64,000 bases of DNA from Parietaria judaica. Taxonomy: Eukaryota; Streptophyta; Magnoliopsida; Rosales; Urticaceae. Position 1 is the stretch's first letter. Each line of letters opens with the position of its first letter. The stretch spans positions 18,070,001-18,134,000 of the forward strand of contig OX940869.1 in the NCBI GenBank assembly GCA_954871525.1, read 5' to 3'. Both the position numbers and the translations under genes were made by a program. The notes under the pieces were generated by a model. It was given only the letters and a program-made list of their open reading frames with translations. It did no database searches and had not been told where the DNA came from. This document shows positions 53,605 to 64,000 of the stretch, one piece after another.

Positions 53605-54492
53605 TTAGATCTTTGGAGATAAAGACTTTCTAAAACAAATTTGTATTGGAAACTTATCGGGTGAGACACTCACCAGTTTCGTTCTTCTTTTCATTTTGGA
53701 ATTTGGGACAATCTCTCTTCCAATGTCCCTTTTCCTTGCAAAGGAAGCATCTTCCTTTCTCAGCGGCTTTCTTGTCTGCAATCTTCGGCTGGAAATTCCT
53801 CCCCCACTTTTTTTAGGACCGGGCCTTTTCTTCATTCTCGGGTTCTTAGATGAAGATCCTTTCTTGAATGCTATATTCAATTCAAACTTTTTCTTCACCA
53901 AACCCGAGATGTCCTCAAAGGTTTACAACTCATTAATCAGCTGTGTCAAACCATATTTCAGTTTGTTCATAATGTAGTTGCTGGTGAATGGAACAAACTC
54001 AGGTGACAGTGAATTAAGAATAATGCTGATCTGAGACTTCTCATCCACCATGGCCCCATGCAGCTCAGCCTCATTAAACCAATTGGTCATGCTCATAACG
54101 TGGTCACGAACATATGTCCCTGGTTTCATTTTGGCATTCACGTAGCGACGAGTCGCTTCATGTTGAGCTTGCTCAGACTGCTTTCCATACATTCCTTGGA
54201 GAGATTCCATGATCTCATAAGCAGTGTCCTTTTGCTCTAACTTAACTCTCAGTGAATCAGACATGCTAGCCAGCATATATGCCTTAGCACGATTGTTTGC
54301 ATGAATCCAAGAGTCATAGAGTTCCTTCAAACCTCTGGCGCTGTTAGCAGCCGGTGCAGGGGGACATTCATCAGTGAGAACAAAGCGTATATTTTCACTG
54401 ATCAAGACAATGTTTATATTGCTCTTCCATTTAGGAAAGTTACTTCCGGCGAGAGTGTTGTTCGAAAGCAATGACATGATGGGATTCGACAT
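53605..54492 (-). pseudogene. gag: Gag of copia 2
   Basis: It starts MSNPIMSLLSNNTLAGSNF at 54492 and contains the copia gag core (FPKWKSNINIVLISENIRFV, YEIMESLQGMYGKQSEQAQH). A TAA at 53923-53925 follows LINEL, readable as CAA decay. Further on, a length change in an A run shifts the frame, after which an intact CCHC knuckle CFLCKEKGHWKRDC is seen at about 53750-53709. Copia 1 has no counterpart of this gag. Confidence 0.87.
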
Positions 54493-54499
54493 TTTAGAC

Positions 54500-56350
54500 T
54501 GGCATTGAAAAAGAAACTTATTAAACTTTATTATAGGTAGAATGTTTAGAAAAATATTTTTATTTCAAATAGTTACATGATGCAAACATGTTCTGGGAAA
54601 ATGTTAAATAAACCCTTTTAACTATTTCGTGATAATTTAACCAACTGTACACGTCGTTGCCGTCCTTAGTGGCATGGTCACTCTAGGGTGACTCGCGGAA
54701 TCAACCGTGTAGTTTGGTTAAACTAAGTTTTATTCATAAACTTAATTAATATTCATAACAATAACTACCAAAGTCCTCTATGATTATTAACTATCACCAT
54801 AGACGGTCAGGAAGCACCAACTTCCGTGCAAGCTTAACCCATTATTTTCGGTTCTCGGGATCCTCTTGGAAACGTCGTCCTTAGGAAATGGTCACTCTAG
54901 GGTGACTCACGGTCCATGTCCAAGATTCCTCCGTCCCCATATTCTTTTGGAACTATCACGGTGTCAAATCTTCCACAAGCACACCTTGCTTAGGAAATGG
55001 ACACACTAGGGTGACTCGAGGCGGTGTGGTTAGCAGACCTTGTGACAGTAATAATGGAGACCTTTGTTTTATTCTATACTTGCCATTGTTTTAGGAAATA
55101 ACGTTTTTAATTTCTAAGTTATAAAAACTTATTATATAAACTGTCTATTAATGACACATTAAAACTTTATATTTTGGCTTTATTTATTACGACATGTAAT
55201 TTTAAATAAGCCCTAAAAAATGTGTTTATTATTTCGTCGGTAGTGATAGATCAAACCGTATGCTCTCCAGGTCGATGGGAGGGGTCCTAACCGGTCACCC
55301 ATAAGTGGATGGTGAACTGGCCCCACTTTTGATTCCCTCTTCCTTAGGCAAGATTGTACGTTTGAAATTTTTCCGACAAATAATTAACACTTTTACATTT
55401 ACTCTTTATTATTTATATCTATCTTATATAGACATATTAATAATGATCTAAACATAGACACTATGTTTGAGGGTTATGAAAATAGGTTATAACAAATTAT
55501 ATCTATGAGGAATATTTATAATTTTATGTTAATGATACTTATTCTCTAAGAATTATCATTAAACATTTTAATGCCCTTTAATATTTATGAAATATTAAAA
55601 TAAGACAATGATATTATTCTTCGAATATTATCATCCATATTTTAATTTATTAAATAAGACAATGTTATTTAATTATTAAATAACATACATATTTATTTTT
55701 TTATGAATTAATTAAAATAAGACAATGTTATTTATCCAGAAATAACATCCATATTTTACTTCATATTAATTAATCATAATTAATTTTAATTCATTTATAT
55801 TAATTTCATTAATAATAATTAATAATTAATCCACGGGATCCGGGTCGGAATAAAAATCCGACCCATATAAAAAAAAATTGCACGTGGGCCCTCCGGGCTT
55901 AAGCCCGGGCCCATATGCCCGTGGAATGGGCAGGGACAGCCCACGGGTGGGCCAGGGCAGTACCCGAGCCGTTCGGGCTGGGCCAGCAGGCCTATACCGC
56001 TGCCAGGCAGCGTGGCCTGCGGCCAGCCCGCCAGGCTCACACGGGTGCCCTTACCCTGGCCGAGTGGCCTTGGCGAGGGCCTTGCCCGTGGGCCTGGCCC
56101 TTGGGCTTCGCCCTGGCGAACTACCTGGGGCTCCAACGGCAGCCCCTGTTCGCATCATTCTCGGGCTGGGCTGCCAAGGCAGCCCGGTCCAACCACCCGG
56201 TCCGATTATTCGGGTCGGGTAATTTTCTTATTTTAAATTAATATTTAAAATATCTAGAAATTTAAAATTTCAATTTTAAATAATTAATTTTGTTTCATCA
56301 AATAATTCGTTTTTAAACCCATTAATTAAATTACGTAATTATTTATCCTT
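54500..56350 (-). other. Long untranslated leader of copia 2
   Basis: It is homologous to 7652-9500. It has the three hairpin motifs (54676-54694, 54890-54908, 54999-55016) and the GC-rich block (about 55835-56222). No gene. Confidence 0.75.
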
Positions 56351-56358
56351 GAACCATG

Positions 56359-56370
56359 GCTCTGATACCA
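56359..56370 (-). promoter_or_regulatory. Primer-binding site of copia 2 (initiator tRNA-Met type)
   Basis: GCTCTGATACCA on the plus strand, i.e. TGGTATCAGAGC on the minus strand, next to the 5' LTR. Confidence 0.93.
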
Positions 56371-56372
56371 AT

Positions 56373-58402
56373 TGTTGGGAATCACGTCTCGGATTCCATG
56401 AAAATTATCACGAATTGTACTTCCGAACCGTCCGGGTAACATTTAAAAATTAATTTAAAGCGGAATAACTTGTTATCCGTCCAACGGTCCGGATATCGCA
56501 TAATAACCATTTCACAAGATCTGATAAATATTATGTAATTTTAATATTCATATATCATTATTAATGATCTAGTCATAATAGGAAATAAATAGAAAGCAGT
56601 AAATGGTTGCATTTATTAACCCAATGCATAAGGCCGTACCTCTATTGACGACTTCCGGCTGTGCGTTCTGAATCGGGCAGGGCTCCGCCGGTGCTGAGGG
56701 AAACTCCCGTGATCTTCCGGGATGTTCTCCTGGAATCCTCGTACCGAAGCGTGGGCTTCGCCGCCAGGACTCCGTCGCAAAATTTTAACTGTTGGTTCTT
56801 TTTAAGCTTCCGGAGAAATAGTCACCTAAACCGAACCAGAAAAGAGAGATCAGAGAGAAAATTCGCAGACCCTGAGGGAGAGGGAGAGTTCGAATTTTTC
56901 TCTGGGGAAAGGTGTGAGAAATGTGTAGAATGAGCCTCCTATTTATAGGCTCAAACCGTAACCGAATTGGAGAAATTCCCTCCCTAATTTTCGAATTTCA
57001 TATATTAAATATAATTAATTATCTTAATCCAATGGTCCAGATTTAATCTCATCTAAATCCAATGGATATAATTAATTAGGGATTTAATTAAATAAGAAAG
57101 ATTAGGATAAAATCAAAAAATCCAATCTTATCTTCTTATCTTTATAAAATTCGAATTATATATATATATATTAAAATTCAAATTATCATTATCTAGATCC
57201 AACGGTTGAGATAAATCTTTAAACAGATCTAATGGATCAAATTAGTTTAGGATAAACTCAAATATAAAAAGATTTATTAAAAACAATTTCGAATTTATCC
57301 ATAAACCGTAATTCAAAAAATATATAAATATATATAATTAATTAATCTTCAATCCGACGGTAAAGATTAAATCTTAGACCGATCTAACGGATATAATTAA
57401 TTAACCAAATTTGAAAAATGAAACTTGGTCACCAAGTTATTAATTTCGAATTTATCAATATCCTAATCCAACGGTTGATATTAAATCATAACCGATCCAA
57501 TGGATTAAATTGATTTTAGGGATTTGCTAAAATACCAAAACATTTGGTACTTATGCCGCAAATATGGAAAGACCAAATCATACCATTCGAATTTAGCTAG
57601 GGTTTCATATCATGAAACCCTAATTCGAATTTACACATTTAAATATATATAAATATATATTTTTATTTATTAATATAAATCTATTAATTATTAATTAATT
57701 ATTAATAAGATATTAATAATTAAATTATATTAATATTTCCTGATCTCAATATCACACATTAAAATGTCATGGTGCCACACCATCATTTAAATTCGTGACA
57801 TGTGATTTAATTTCAAAGTTCATCGAACCGATCACAAACTTAGAAAATCCATAAATCAATAACCGTAAGTCGAAATGACTTGGTTCAAAAAGCAAAGTTA
57901 CTTAGAATTTAATTTAAAACAACATGGTGCTGATAAAAAATCTAAATTATAACTTTCTTTTATCAGTTAATTTCGTGTACCAAAATATGGTACTTTTGCC
58001 ACGCTAACGATAAAATTATCTGACGTCTGCCACAGACCTTTCAGTTTTATAAGTCAAGCCAAATGATTAAACATTATCCAGAATGTATTTTAATCACGTA
58101 CGTATCATCTGTTACGGAGCTATCCTGGGGACCATGGACCCGTATCACTTAAGCTCCAACGAACTGCTAGTTGTTCGTCAAACCTCGAAGTGATTCCACT
58201 ATAGACCGGAGGCTGCACTCTTTAGTGATACGGTATATATTATTCCCTTTATAACAGCAGGGTGTCCATTGATACAATCAAATTCGGGTTATTGATCTTT
58301 CACTTGATAATCCACACACGAGCAGGCGGTTTCTACCGTTATGCCCCTCATTGCATTTTCATCCTTGACTCAGTCAATAATATTATGAGTAACCCACTTA
58401 TG
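56373..58402 (-). repeat. Truncated 5' LTR of copia 2
   Basis: About 2030 of the expected 2560 bp. Similarity to the 3' LTR ends at AGTAACCCACTTATG (58402); the outer 530 bp, with the TGTTGG end, are missing. The join is to the antisense frame of G3. Confidence 0.88.
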
Positions 58403-59690
58403 TGTGTGGCTACGCACAATCAGCTTAGGACAGATGGCCAAAACGCGGTTAAGACGCTGTCTGGGAGTCTCGTCAACAGGAGGACCCTCACCAGTGGCAA
58501 AGCCCACGATGGAAAGACCCTCGCCTGCAGGTCCCTCCTCAGCTACGGACGCCTCATTGACGAAGTCTTCGCCAGCACCCTGCTCCTCGACGACATCGGA
58601 CGTATCGACATCAGCAAACTCTACGTCTGAGGTACCATCAAGGACCGAAGGTTCAGAGCCATGCTCGCCGGGAAATCCGCCTCCAGTCACCAAGCCACCT
58701 AAAAAGTCCACAGCACATCCAGGAGACTCAGAAGACAAAATGCTCTCCGCCGGAGCCGACGACAAAAGACAAAGCAGCAATGAGAGGTCCTTACCGAGCC
58801 TGGAGACCGGAACGCTTGGTCTAGGAATGATAATATCCTCGGCATGAGATAGCCCTGGTCCTGACGAATCCAACGCAAAAATCGGATCGTCGATTGGAGT
58901 CTCGAAGCCCTCGAAATCGAAGTTTCCGTCGAAATCGGACTCCGCCGCCACTTTTGGCGGTCCTTTCGCCGGAGTTGAAGACAACCTCACCACCTCCAAT
59001 CGACATCACCATCGCCGCCGGAAAACTCGCCGGAGTGCCCGCCAAGCCGCTGCCTGCCGAAGGAGCCGCCGGGACGATCGCCGCGAAGTCCGCACGAGCA
59101 CCGTCGCCGAGCTCGCCGCCCACTGCTCCGGCCACCGCGTCGCCACCGGAATCTGTCACAGACGGCGCCGACTGAATGACTCCGGCAGGCCCCACCGTGA
59201 CGGGCCCCACGCTGCCCGAGCCAAAGCCATGCACCTCCTCCCTCGCGCGCGCGCCAAACACCGCTGGAAGCCCGAGCACCACGCCTCTCGCCGCCACGCC
59301 GCTGCTCTCCGCCGCCACAGACGCCATCGGTGGACCCCCTACAACCATCGCCGACGTGCCAAGTGGGCCCATGCAGCCGACCCCCTCGCCATGCACCAAG
59401 CCGATCGCCGAGTCAACGCCAAGACCAAGACCGAGTTCGGTCTCCTCCACGAAGCTCGCCGGAATCTCGATTCCTGCGCCATCACCTACACGGAATATAT
59501 CTTCAAGAGATGACGTCCAATCATCAAAGTTCGCCGGAGCACCATCAATGGTGGCCGGAATTTCGACGTCAACAAAAAGATTCGACAAAGAGAACGTACC
59601 AGAAAAAAGGACGTCGTCAACGGGGAATTCCCCACCAAGCTCGCCGGATAAAGCCATCACCATCATGAGTAATGAAAACGCAGCCGTCAA
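58403..59690 (-). pseudogene. Antisense frame of G3, N-terminal part, unidentified
   Basis: Opposite to gag, just upstream of the 3' LTR, like the antisense genes of A and B. A likely start is MMVMALSGELGGEFPVDDV (about 59666). The product is Gly/Ala/Val-rich, with VEETELGLGLGVDSAIGLVH. Near 58990 the reading changes to a second frame (SSTPAKGPPKVAAESDFDG, FETPIDDPIFALDSSGPG, HAEDIIIPRPSVPVSRLGKD) that ends PRQRLNRVLAICPKLIV at the copia 2 junction. A frameshift or an unseen intron may explain the change. No domain is recognised; the part that might hold one is deleted. Confidence 0.55.
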
Positions 59691-59729
59691 GACTCCCCGG
59701 AGAAGGCCAATTCGCGATTTTGGATAAGG

Positions 59730-60540
59730 AGGAAAAGAGAGAAAATTGCCTTAAACCCTAAAAGGTATTTATGAGGTACTATTTCCCCTAATTTCATTTC
59801 CCCTTTTATTTTATTCGAATTCTATAGCCTATGCAGCGCAAAATTCGCATAAACTAAGCCCATAAAGCTGATGTTTAAATTTTTAATGATAAAAAACGAT
59901 CAAAAATGGGCTTTTATACGTTTTTAAATGAAAAATGCCATTTTCAAAGGTTATTCAAAAAGCCTTGGAAATTAAACTTTGAAACTTTGTAAAGATTCAT
60001 TTTAATTTTCAAACATGAAAACCAAATTAAAATTATTTTCCCGGGTTTTCATGAATTATTTAATTATTTAACGGTATTCATTACAAGTACAAAAATGCGC
60101 AATAATTAAGGAACTTTTTAAAGTTTCAAGCTTAATGCGCAATTATTATTTTCAAAGTATTTATTTACCTTCACATGTATTATGTCACTTGATTTTATTT
60201 ATTTATTTATTGGATTTATTTACGGTGTTCAAAATTAATTTAAAAGGCCTTTATTTTACAAATTGCGCCTGTGAACCTCCAAAAATCAAATAAAATCATA
60301 AAAAAGTGACTTGTGATTTATTTAATCAATCCGCTTATGTCATTGACTATGCTCAAGTTATTTTCTCGCTTATTATACGAACATTTTCAAAAATATTTTA
60401 CAAACACCTAGTTAAAGGAAATTTGCAGTTCCTTGGGAGGACGGAGAGGAGACGAAAATCTCTGACAACCCGGATCCTCGCCAAATAACACAAGTTGCCT
60501 TAAGATTTAAAAAAAGTTTCTCGCGCAATACAACTACCCA
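59730..60540. other. AT-rich 3' region of G3 with a candidate antisense promoter
   Basis: No gene on the plus strand. On the minus strand TATAAAA lies at about 59913-59919, some 230 bp upstream of the antisense start. Otherwise it is AT-rich with no repeat noticed. Confidence 0.4.
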
Positions 60541-60557
60541 AGAAAGTGGGGGGTTAA
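60541..60557 (+). promoter_or_regulatory. Polypurine tract of G3
   Basis: AGAAAGTGGGGGGTTAA directly before the 3' LTR, with the same GGGGGGTTAA end as in element A. Confidence 0.85.
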
Positions 60558-62218
60558 TGTTATGTGCATTTTTCGTAACATATAAAAATTGGACCCATTT
60601 TGGCAAAAGTCAAAGCCCGCTGAGAAAAGTCAAATCCTGTCATGGTAAGTCAAGGCCCATCACCAACGCCAAAGGCCCGGGACCGAAGAACTAAGACATT
60701 GGCGAGGCCTGGGGTCCAAAAGGCGACGAGCGGGCAAGGCGACGAGCCGACTAGCCGACGAGGCGACGAAGCCGACAAGACGACAAGCCGACGAGCCGAC
60801 AAGGCGACAAGGCGACTAAGTGACGAAGCCGACAAGGCGACGAGGCGACAAGCCGACGAGATGACGAGGCGACAAAGCCCCTCCTCGGAGCTTGGCGAGG
60901 GCATCACTTGCAATTATTCTACACGAAAAGAAGATCCGAGACTACGAAGATCTTCGGGAAATCCTCCGGATTTCCCCAAACACAACCTACGGATTCGCGG
61001 ACAACCCGAAGATATCAAAGACGAATCGAGAAGCATCGGAGACCCTTTTTTGCAGGCAACGGGCCCCGACAACCCCCCTGCTGCAGGGAGAAATTCGTAG
61101 GACCCCTGAAAGTGCAATATTCAGGGAAATAGGAGGCCCCTAGGGGTGCAATTCCCAGGAAATTCGCAGGCCCCAAGAGGTGCAATTCCCAGGGAATTTG
61201 CAGGCCCCTAGGGTGCAATTTCAAGGAGTTGGTTTCCTATAAATAAGAGCCTTCCCCCCCTCATTTTCACACTCACTCACAGCTTTCTCCAGAGCTTCTC
61301 TCTCTATATTTCTCTCTCTAAAAACTCGTCTACTCTAAGGAGGAAAGGACTTAAGTTAAGAGCTGAGATCGATCTAGAAACAGAGTCTCAGGCCTGAGAA
61401 GAAGGTTGTTTGACGGGTCAGCTAAGGCATCCTTCGCTAGGTGGGTAACCACGCCACCACCTGCGAGGTCGACAGAGGAAGAAGCGTCTCTTCGTCAGGA
61501 TAAGGCCCCTCGTCATACGAGGCCACCTACCCCGGCAAGGTCGACAGAGGAGCACACCTCGCCAGGTCAAGGCTCTCGCTGTACTTTGCCAACACGAGGG
61601 AGGTTCGACAGTGAGTTCACCCACACCAACGAGGTCAACGAAGAACACATCACGCCGGTATTACCCAGGCATCGGGCCAAGGGTCACCCCCGCGCCGCCA
61701 ACAACGGCACTTCCGACGAGTCAAACCACATCGTCATTCACCCGCCGTTTATCACTAACCCCGAACTACGTGGGACCTGATTCTCTTAAACTGAGATACG
61801 TAGGCAGCCTCACCCAACCATAAGAGACGGGGCACGGGCCCATTCTACCCTTTTTTGCAGGTCCTCCCTCGCCATAGGAGCTCGCCAAGGAAGAAAAAGT
61901 ACGAAGAATCATCAAGATTAGCACGGAGCTTCATCAAGACCGGAGTTCGCCCAGAAGAGAACATTGCCAAGACAAGGACTCCGCCCGGACGAGGAGCTTC
62001 GCCGTGAACCGGACTTCGCCACCACCAAGGAAGTTCGCCGAGGATCGTCAACGATAGTCCGGAGACTCATCCAAGACGATGGAATCGCCTCCAACTTTGT
62101 CGATCAACAGTCAACCCGCGTTGACTCAGCATTCAATTATCCTTGTGTTCAGCGGGTCAATCTCGGGACCCGAACCTTGGATCCGACTCTAAGTTAAAGC
62201 CATTTTTACGCATTAACA
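60558..62218 (+). repeat. 3' LTR of G3
   Basis: 1661 bp, TGTTATGTGCATTTTTCG...TACGCATTAACA. TATA at 61238-61245. The minisatellite at 60720-60885 is shorter than in the 5' LTR; elsewhere the two are nearly collinear. Confidence 0.9.
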
Positions 62219-62253
62219 AATATATATATATAAGTATTATTATTAACAATCCT

Positions 62254-62295
<42 letters not shown>

Positions 62296-62440
62296 AATAT
62301 TTTTATACGAAGGTAATATATGCTTACTTAAAGTTAGTGGTCAGATTGATTTTATAAAGGTTTTTAATTAAATATTTAACTAATAAGTATTGAGTACGTA
62401 ACACTATTTTTTTTAACATCACAGAGTATATATATACATA
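62219..62440. repeat. TA-rich flank right of G3
   Basis: (TA)n runs at 62220-62231 and about 62257-62291. No gene. Confidence 0.6.
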
Positions 62441-63479
62441 TGTCAAAGCTGGGAACGATGAAAAATAGACACTTAAGGTTAGAGAGTTCTAAGAGGTTAC
62501 CGAGTCTAAGGCTCATTAGGAAAATATATAAGGGAATTTATGAAAGTTTTGGAATCTGATGTTAGAAAGTAAATAACAGGGATTTTGATCCCGTAAGCAA
62601 CAACTTGCGTTGAATAGGACTACATTTGCGAGTTAAGGTATGTATAAGTACTCACTTATACCACAACAATAATATTATTTGCATAAATATTTTTAGTATA
62701 CTTAATGAAGCATGTTGATAATACTTATATTATATGAATGACACATATTTTTACGATAAAATGATATATATATATGTATGTACATATCATTTTTACATGA
62801 AAAGTTTTTAAGGCGTCGTACCAGAGACGATTAAGGTCTCCTTATGTTATGATACCATGGCTTGATTTGGTTTGGGTCGCTCCCCCAATCTCTCGTTGGT
62901 TTGCGCGCAAGGTACGTACGCAGGGCCCAAATTATGTTAAGAATATGTTTATGTAGTATTATATATGATATAAGATATATGATATATTTTTTATATACAA
63001 CTTAATATGATGTTGTATTAAACATCATGATATAAGAATATATATGATTTTAAAGCATTTTTTCATATTGTGAGTTATATGAGCTTGTACATACTGGGCG
63101 TTAGCTCATTATAGTTGTGATGTAGATCCAGGAGAAACCAGTTGGGAGTTAGGAGCGGATGAAGCGGAACCAGCATCGTGGCATATACAGTGCATAGTAG
63201 TGGAACCGATCCTTGAGACTTCCTTTCCGCAAATTTATCATTTTCGTACTTTATTTCAAAACTTAATTATTGTATTAACGACATTTTATCGTTTGGCTTT
63301 AAGTTGTTCGTTATGTTTTATGGATCGTTACGAGATTTCGTTTTAAACATATTATAAGGTATTTCTTATTTAAAAAGAAAAAAAAATGATGACAAGTTTA
63401 GAAACTTTAATTTTCATAAACAAGATATTTTGACAATTTTAAGTATAAAAAGTAACCGCCGAAAAAGTGGGTCGTTACA
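62441..63479 (+). repeat. Probable LTR of a chromovirus-type (Tekay/Del-like) gypsy element
   Basis: It begins near TGTCAAAGCTGGG and ends AAGTGGGTCGTTACA. The words ACATACTGGGCGTTAGCTCA, GTAGATCCAGGAG and the GGGTCGTTACA end recall plant Tekay-type LTRs. No PBS or PPT adjoins and no target duplication is found, so boundaries are uncertain. It could be a solo LTR or part of a larger element. Confidence 0.45.
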
Positions 63480-64000
63480 CAACATAACCGATACCTACCA
63501 AAAGTTTAGGGTTTATGCAGAGCACTGCTTAGAAGTTCAAAGTAAAACAAGAACAATAGTCAACCTCTTTGGGATGCTCACTCGGAGTCTCAAACAATGT
63601 GTCCAATATTGTAGGAATACAGTCAATGTACATAAAGCAACCTTTTTTTTTATATATTTATTTATTTATTTTATCACAGATGCTGGTTTTTTTTTTTTAA
63701 TGTTATTAATCATATTTATATTTATAATACACGTTTATATGCTCATCCAGTTGTATCGCGTATTTTGTAATTTAAATTTGACAGAAAAAATTAGAAAAAA
63801 AATGTATCGCTTGACATTTGTTGACTTTGGTACTTATGCGCCATATATTATTATTATTTCGGACCGCATCGTCTCAGTTCGTCAAAGTTTAAGTACGTTT
63901 TTTTTATATCAATTATCCTTATATTTTATATTATACATATAAAATGTTATTTTTTATTCTTTTTAACTCTTCAGGGTATATTAGATTAATTGCCTCATTA
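63480..64000. other. Right end of window, unassigned
   Basis: AT-rich, with poly-T and TTTA runs. A 170-codon frame here is low-complexity and hydrophobic by composition; I do not call it a gene. Confidence 0.5.

Larger units (their letters stand above)
48893..58402 (-). mobile_element. Ty1/copia retrotransposon copia 2, same family as copia 1, 5' LTR truncated
   Basis: On the minus strand the order is 5' LTR (58402-56373, outer part missing), PBS, leader, gag, short spacer, RT, RNase H, PPT and 3' LTR (51456-48893). It has no protease or integrase. The left flank is GACCC (48888-48892); the right target copy is lost, because the LTR breaks at 58402 where other DNA starts. It interrupts the gag region of G3. 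Confidence 0.92.
45179..62218 (+). mobile_element. Ty3/gypsy Tat-like element G3 with both LTRs, pol lost
   Basis: LTRs are 45179-46970 and 60558-62218, both starting TGTTATG. Flanks are GATAT (45174-45178) and AATAT (62219-62223), a target duplication with one change. Inside are PBS, gag with 87-bp repeats and a C2HC knuckle, copia 2 (48893-58402) and an antisense frame before the 3' LTR. No protease, RT or integrase of gypsy type is present; they were lost, probably with the outer end of copia 2 and its flank. Gag text relates it to A and B. Confidence 0.88.

Noticed and set aside
59176..59727. 183-codon plus-strand frame rich in P/S/T
   Set aside because: The minus-strand reading lies in the expected antisense position in the element; the plus frame is its shadow.
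62441..63479. Calling a solo LTR with a target duplication
   Set aside because: The 5 bp on either side (ACATA and CAACA) do not match, so only a probable LTR of uncertain limits is reported.
63430..63942. 170-codon open frame at the right end
   Set aside because: Low-complexity AT-rich DNA; the product is mostly F/I/Y/L from poly-T runs and resembles no family.

Overview
This window is plant nuclear DNA. It is almost entirely nested LTR retrotransposons, plus one broken host gene that resembles a family 1 glycosyltransferase (UGT). The evidence is Ty3/gypsy Tat-lineage pol genes with a second, archaeal-type RNase H, Ty1/copia polyproteins, tRNA primer-binding sites and polypurine tracts (PPT), a plant PSPG box in the UGT, and very AT-rich spacers. 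It fits a flowering plant, probably a eudicot; the species cannot be read from the sequence. I see no rRNA, tRNA, CRISPR or bacterial genes.

Layout. 1-21843 (+): Tat-type element A, whose left end lies outside the window. It is interrupted by copia 1 (4903-15049, + strand, two LTRs of about 2.7 kb, target duplication GCATA). Past pol, A carries a 114-bp tandem array and a spliced gene on the opposite strand. 21844-23086: hAT-like debris and unassigned DNA. 23087-23238 and 42978-43823: the two remaining pieces of the UGT pseudogene. Between them lie copia D (23239-26745, -), a CACTA-like end (26750-27192), copia C (27519-31137, -, long open pol) and Tat element B (31138-42977, -). B contains a solo LTR of the copia 1 family (39436-41288). 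43824-45178: AT-rich spacer. 45179-62218 (+): a third Tat-like element, G3, with both LTRs. It is split by copia 2 (48893-58402, -), a relative of copia 1, and has lost pol. 62219-64000: AT-rich flank with one chromovirus-like LTR.

How the parts relate. A, B and G3 share a gag of the same type and the same primer-binding site, and each has coding DNA on the strand opposite to pol, between pol and the 3' LTR. In A and B this antisense gene has the same three-exon structure with introns of 75-79 bp. In A a TATA box points into it from just inside the 3' LTR. All three copia 1-family insertions (copia 1, copia 2, solo LTR) landed inside Tat-type elements. Both long copies of that family lack protease and integrase, so they look non-autonomous. 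Nearly every protein gene carries stops or frameshifts; the exception is copia C, whose protease-integrase-RT-RNase H frame is open for 1143 codons.

The strongest leads for something unusual are the conserved spliced antisense gene of the Tat elements, a second polypurine tract inside those elements that may be a fossil LTR boundary, the foreign intron-bearing segment inside copia 1, and the direct repeats that flank the UGT relic.
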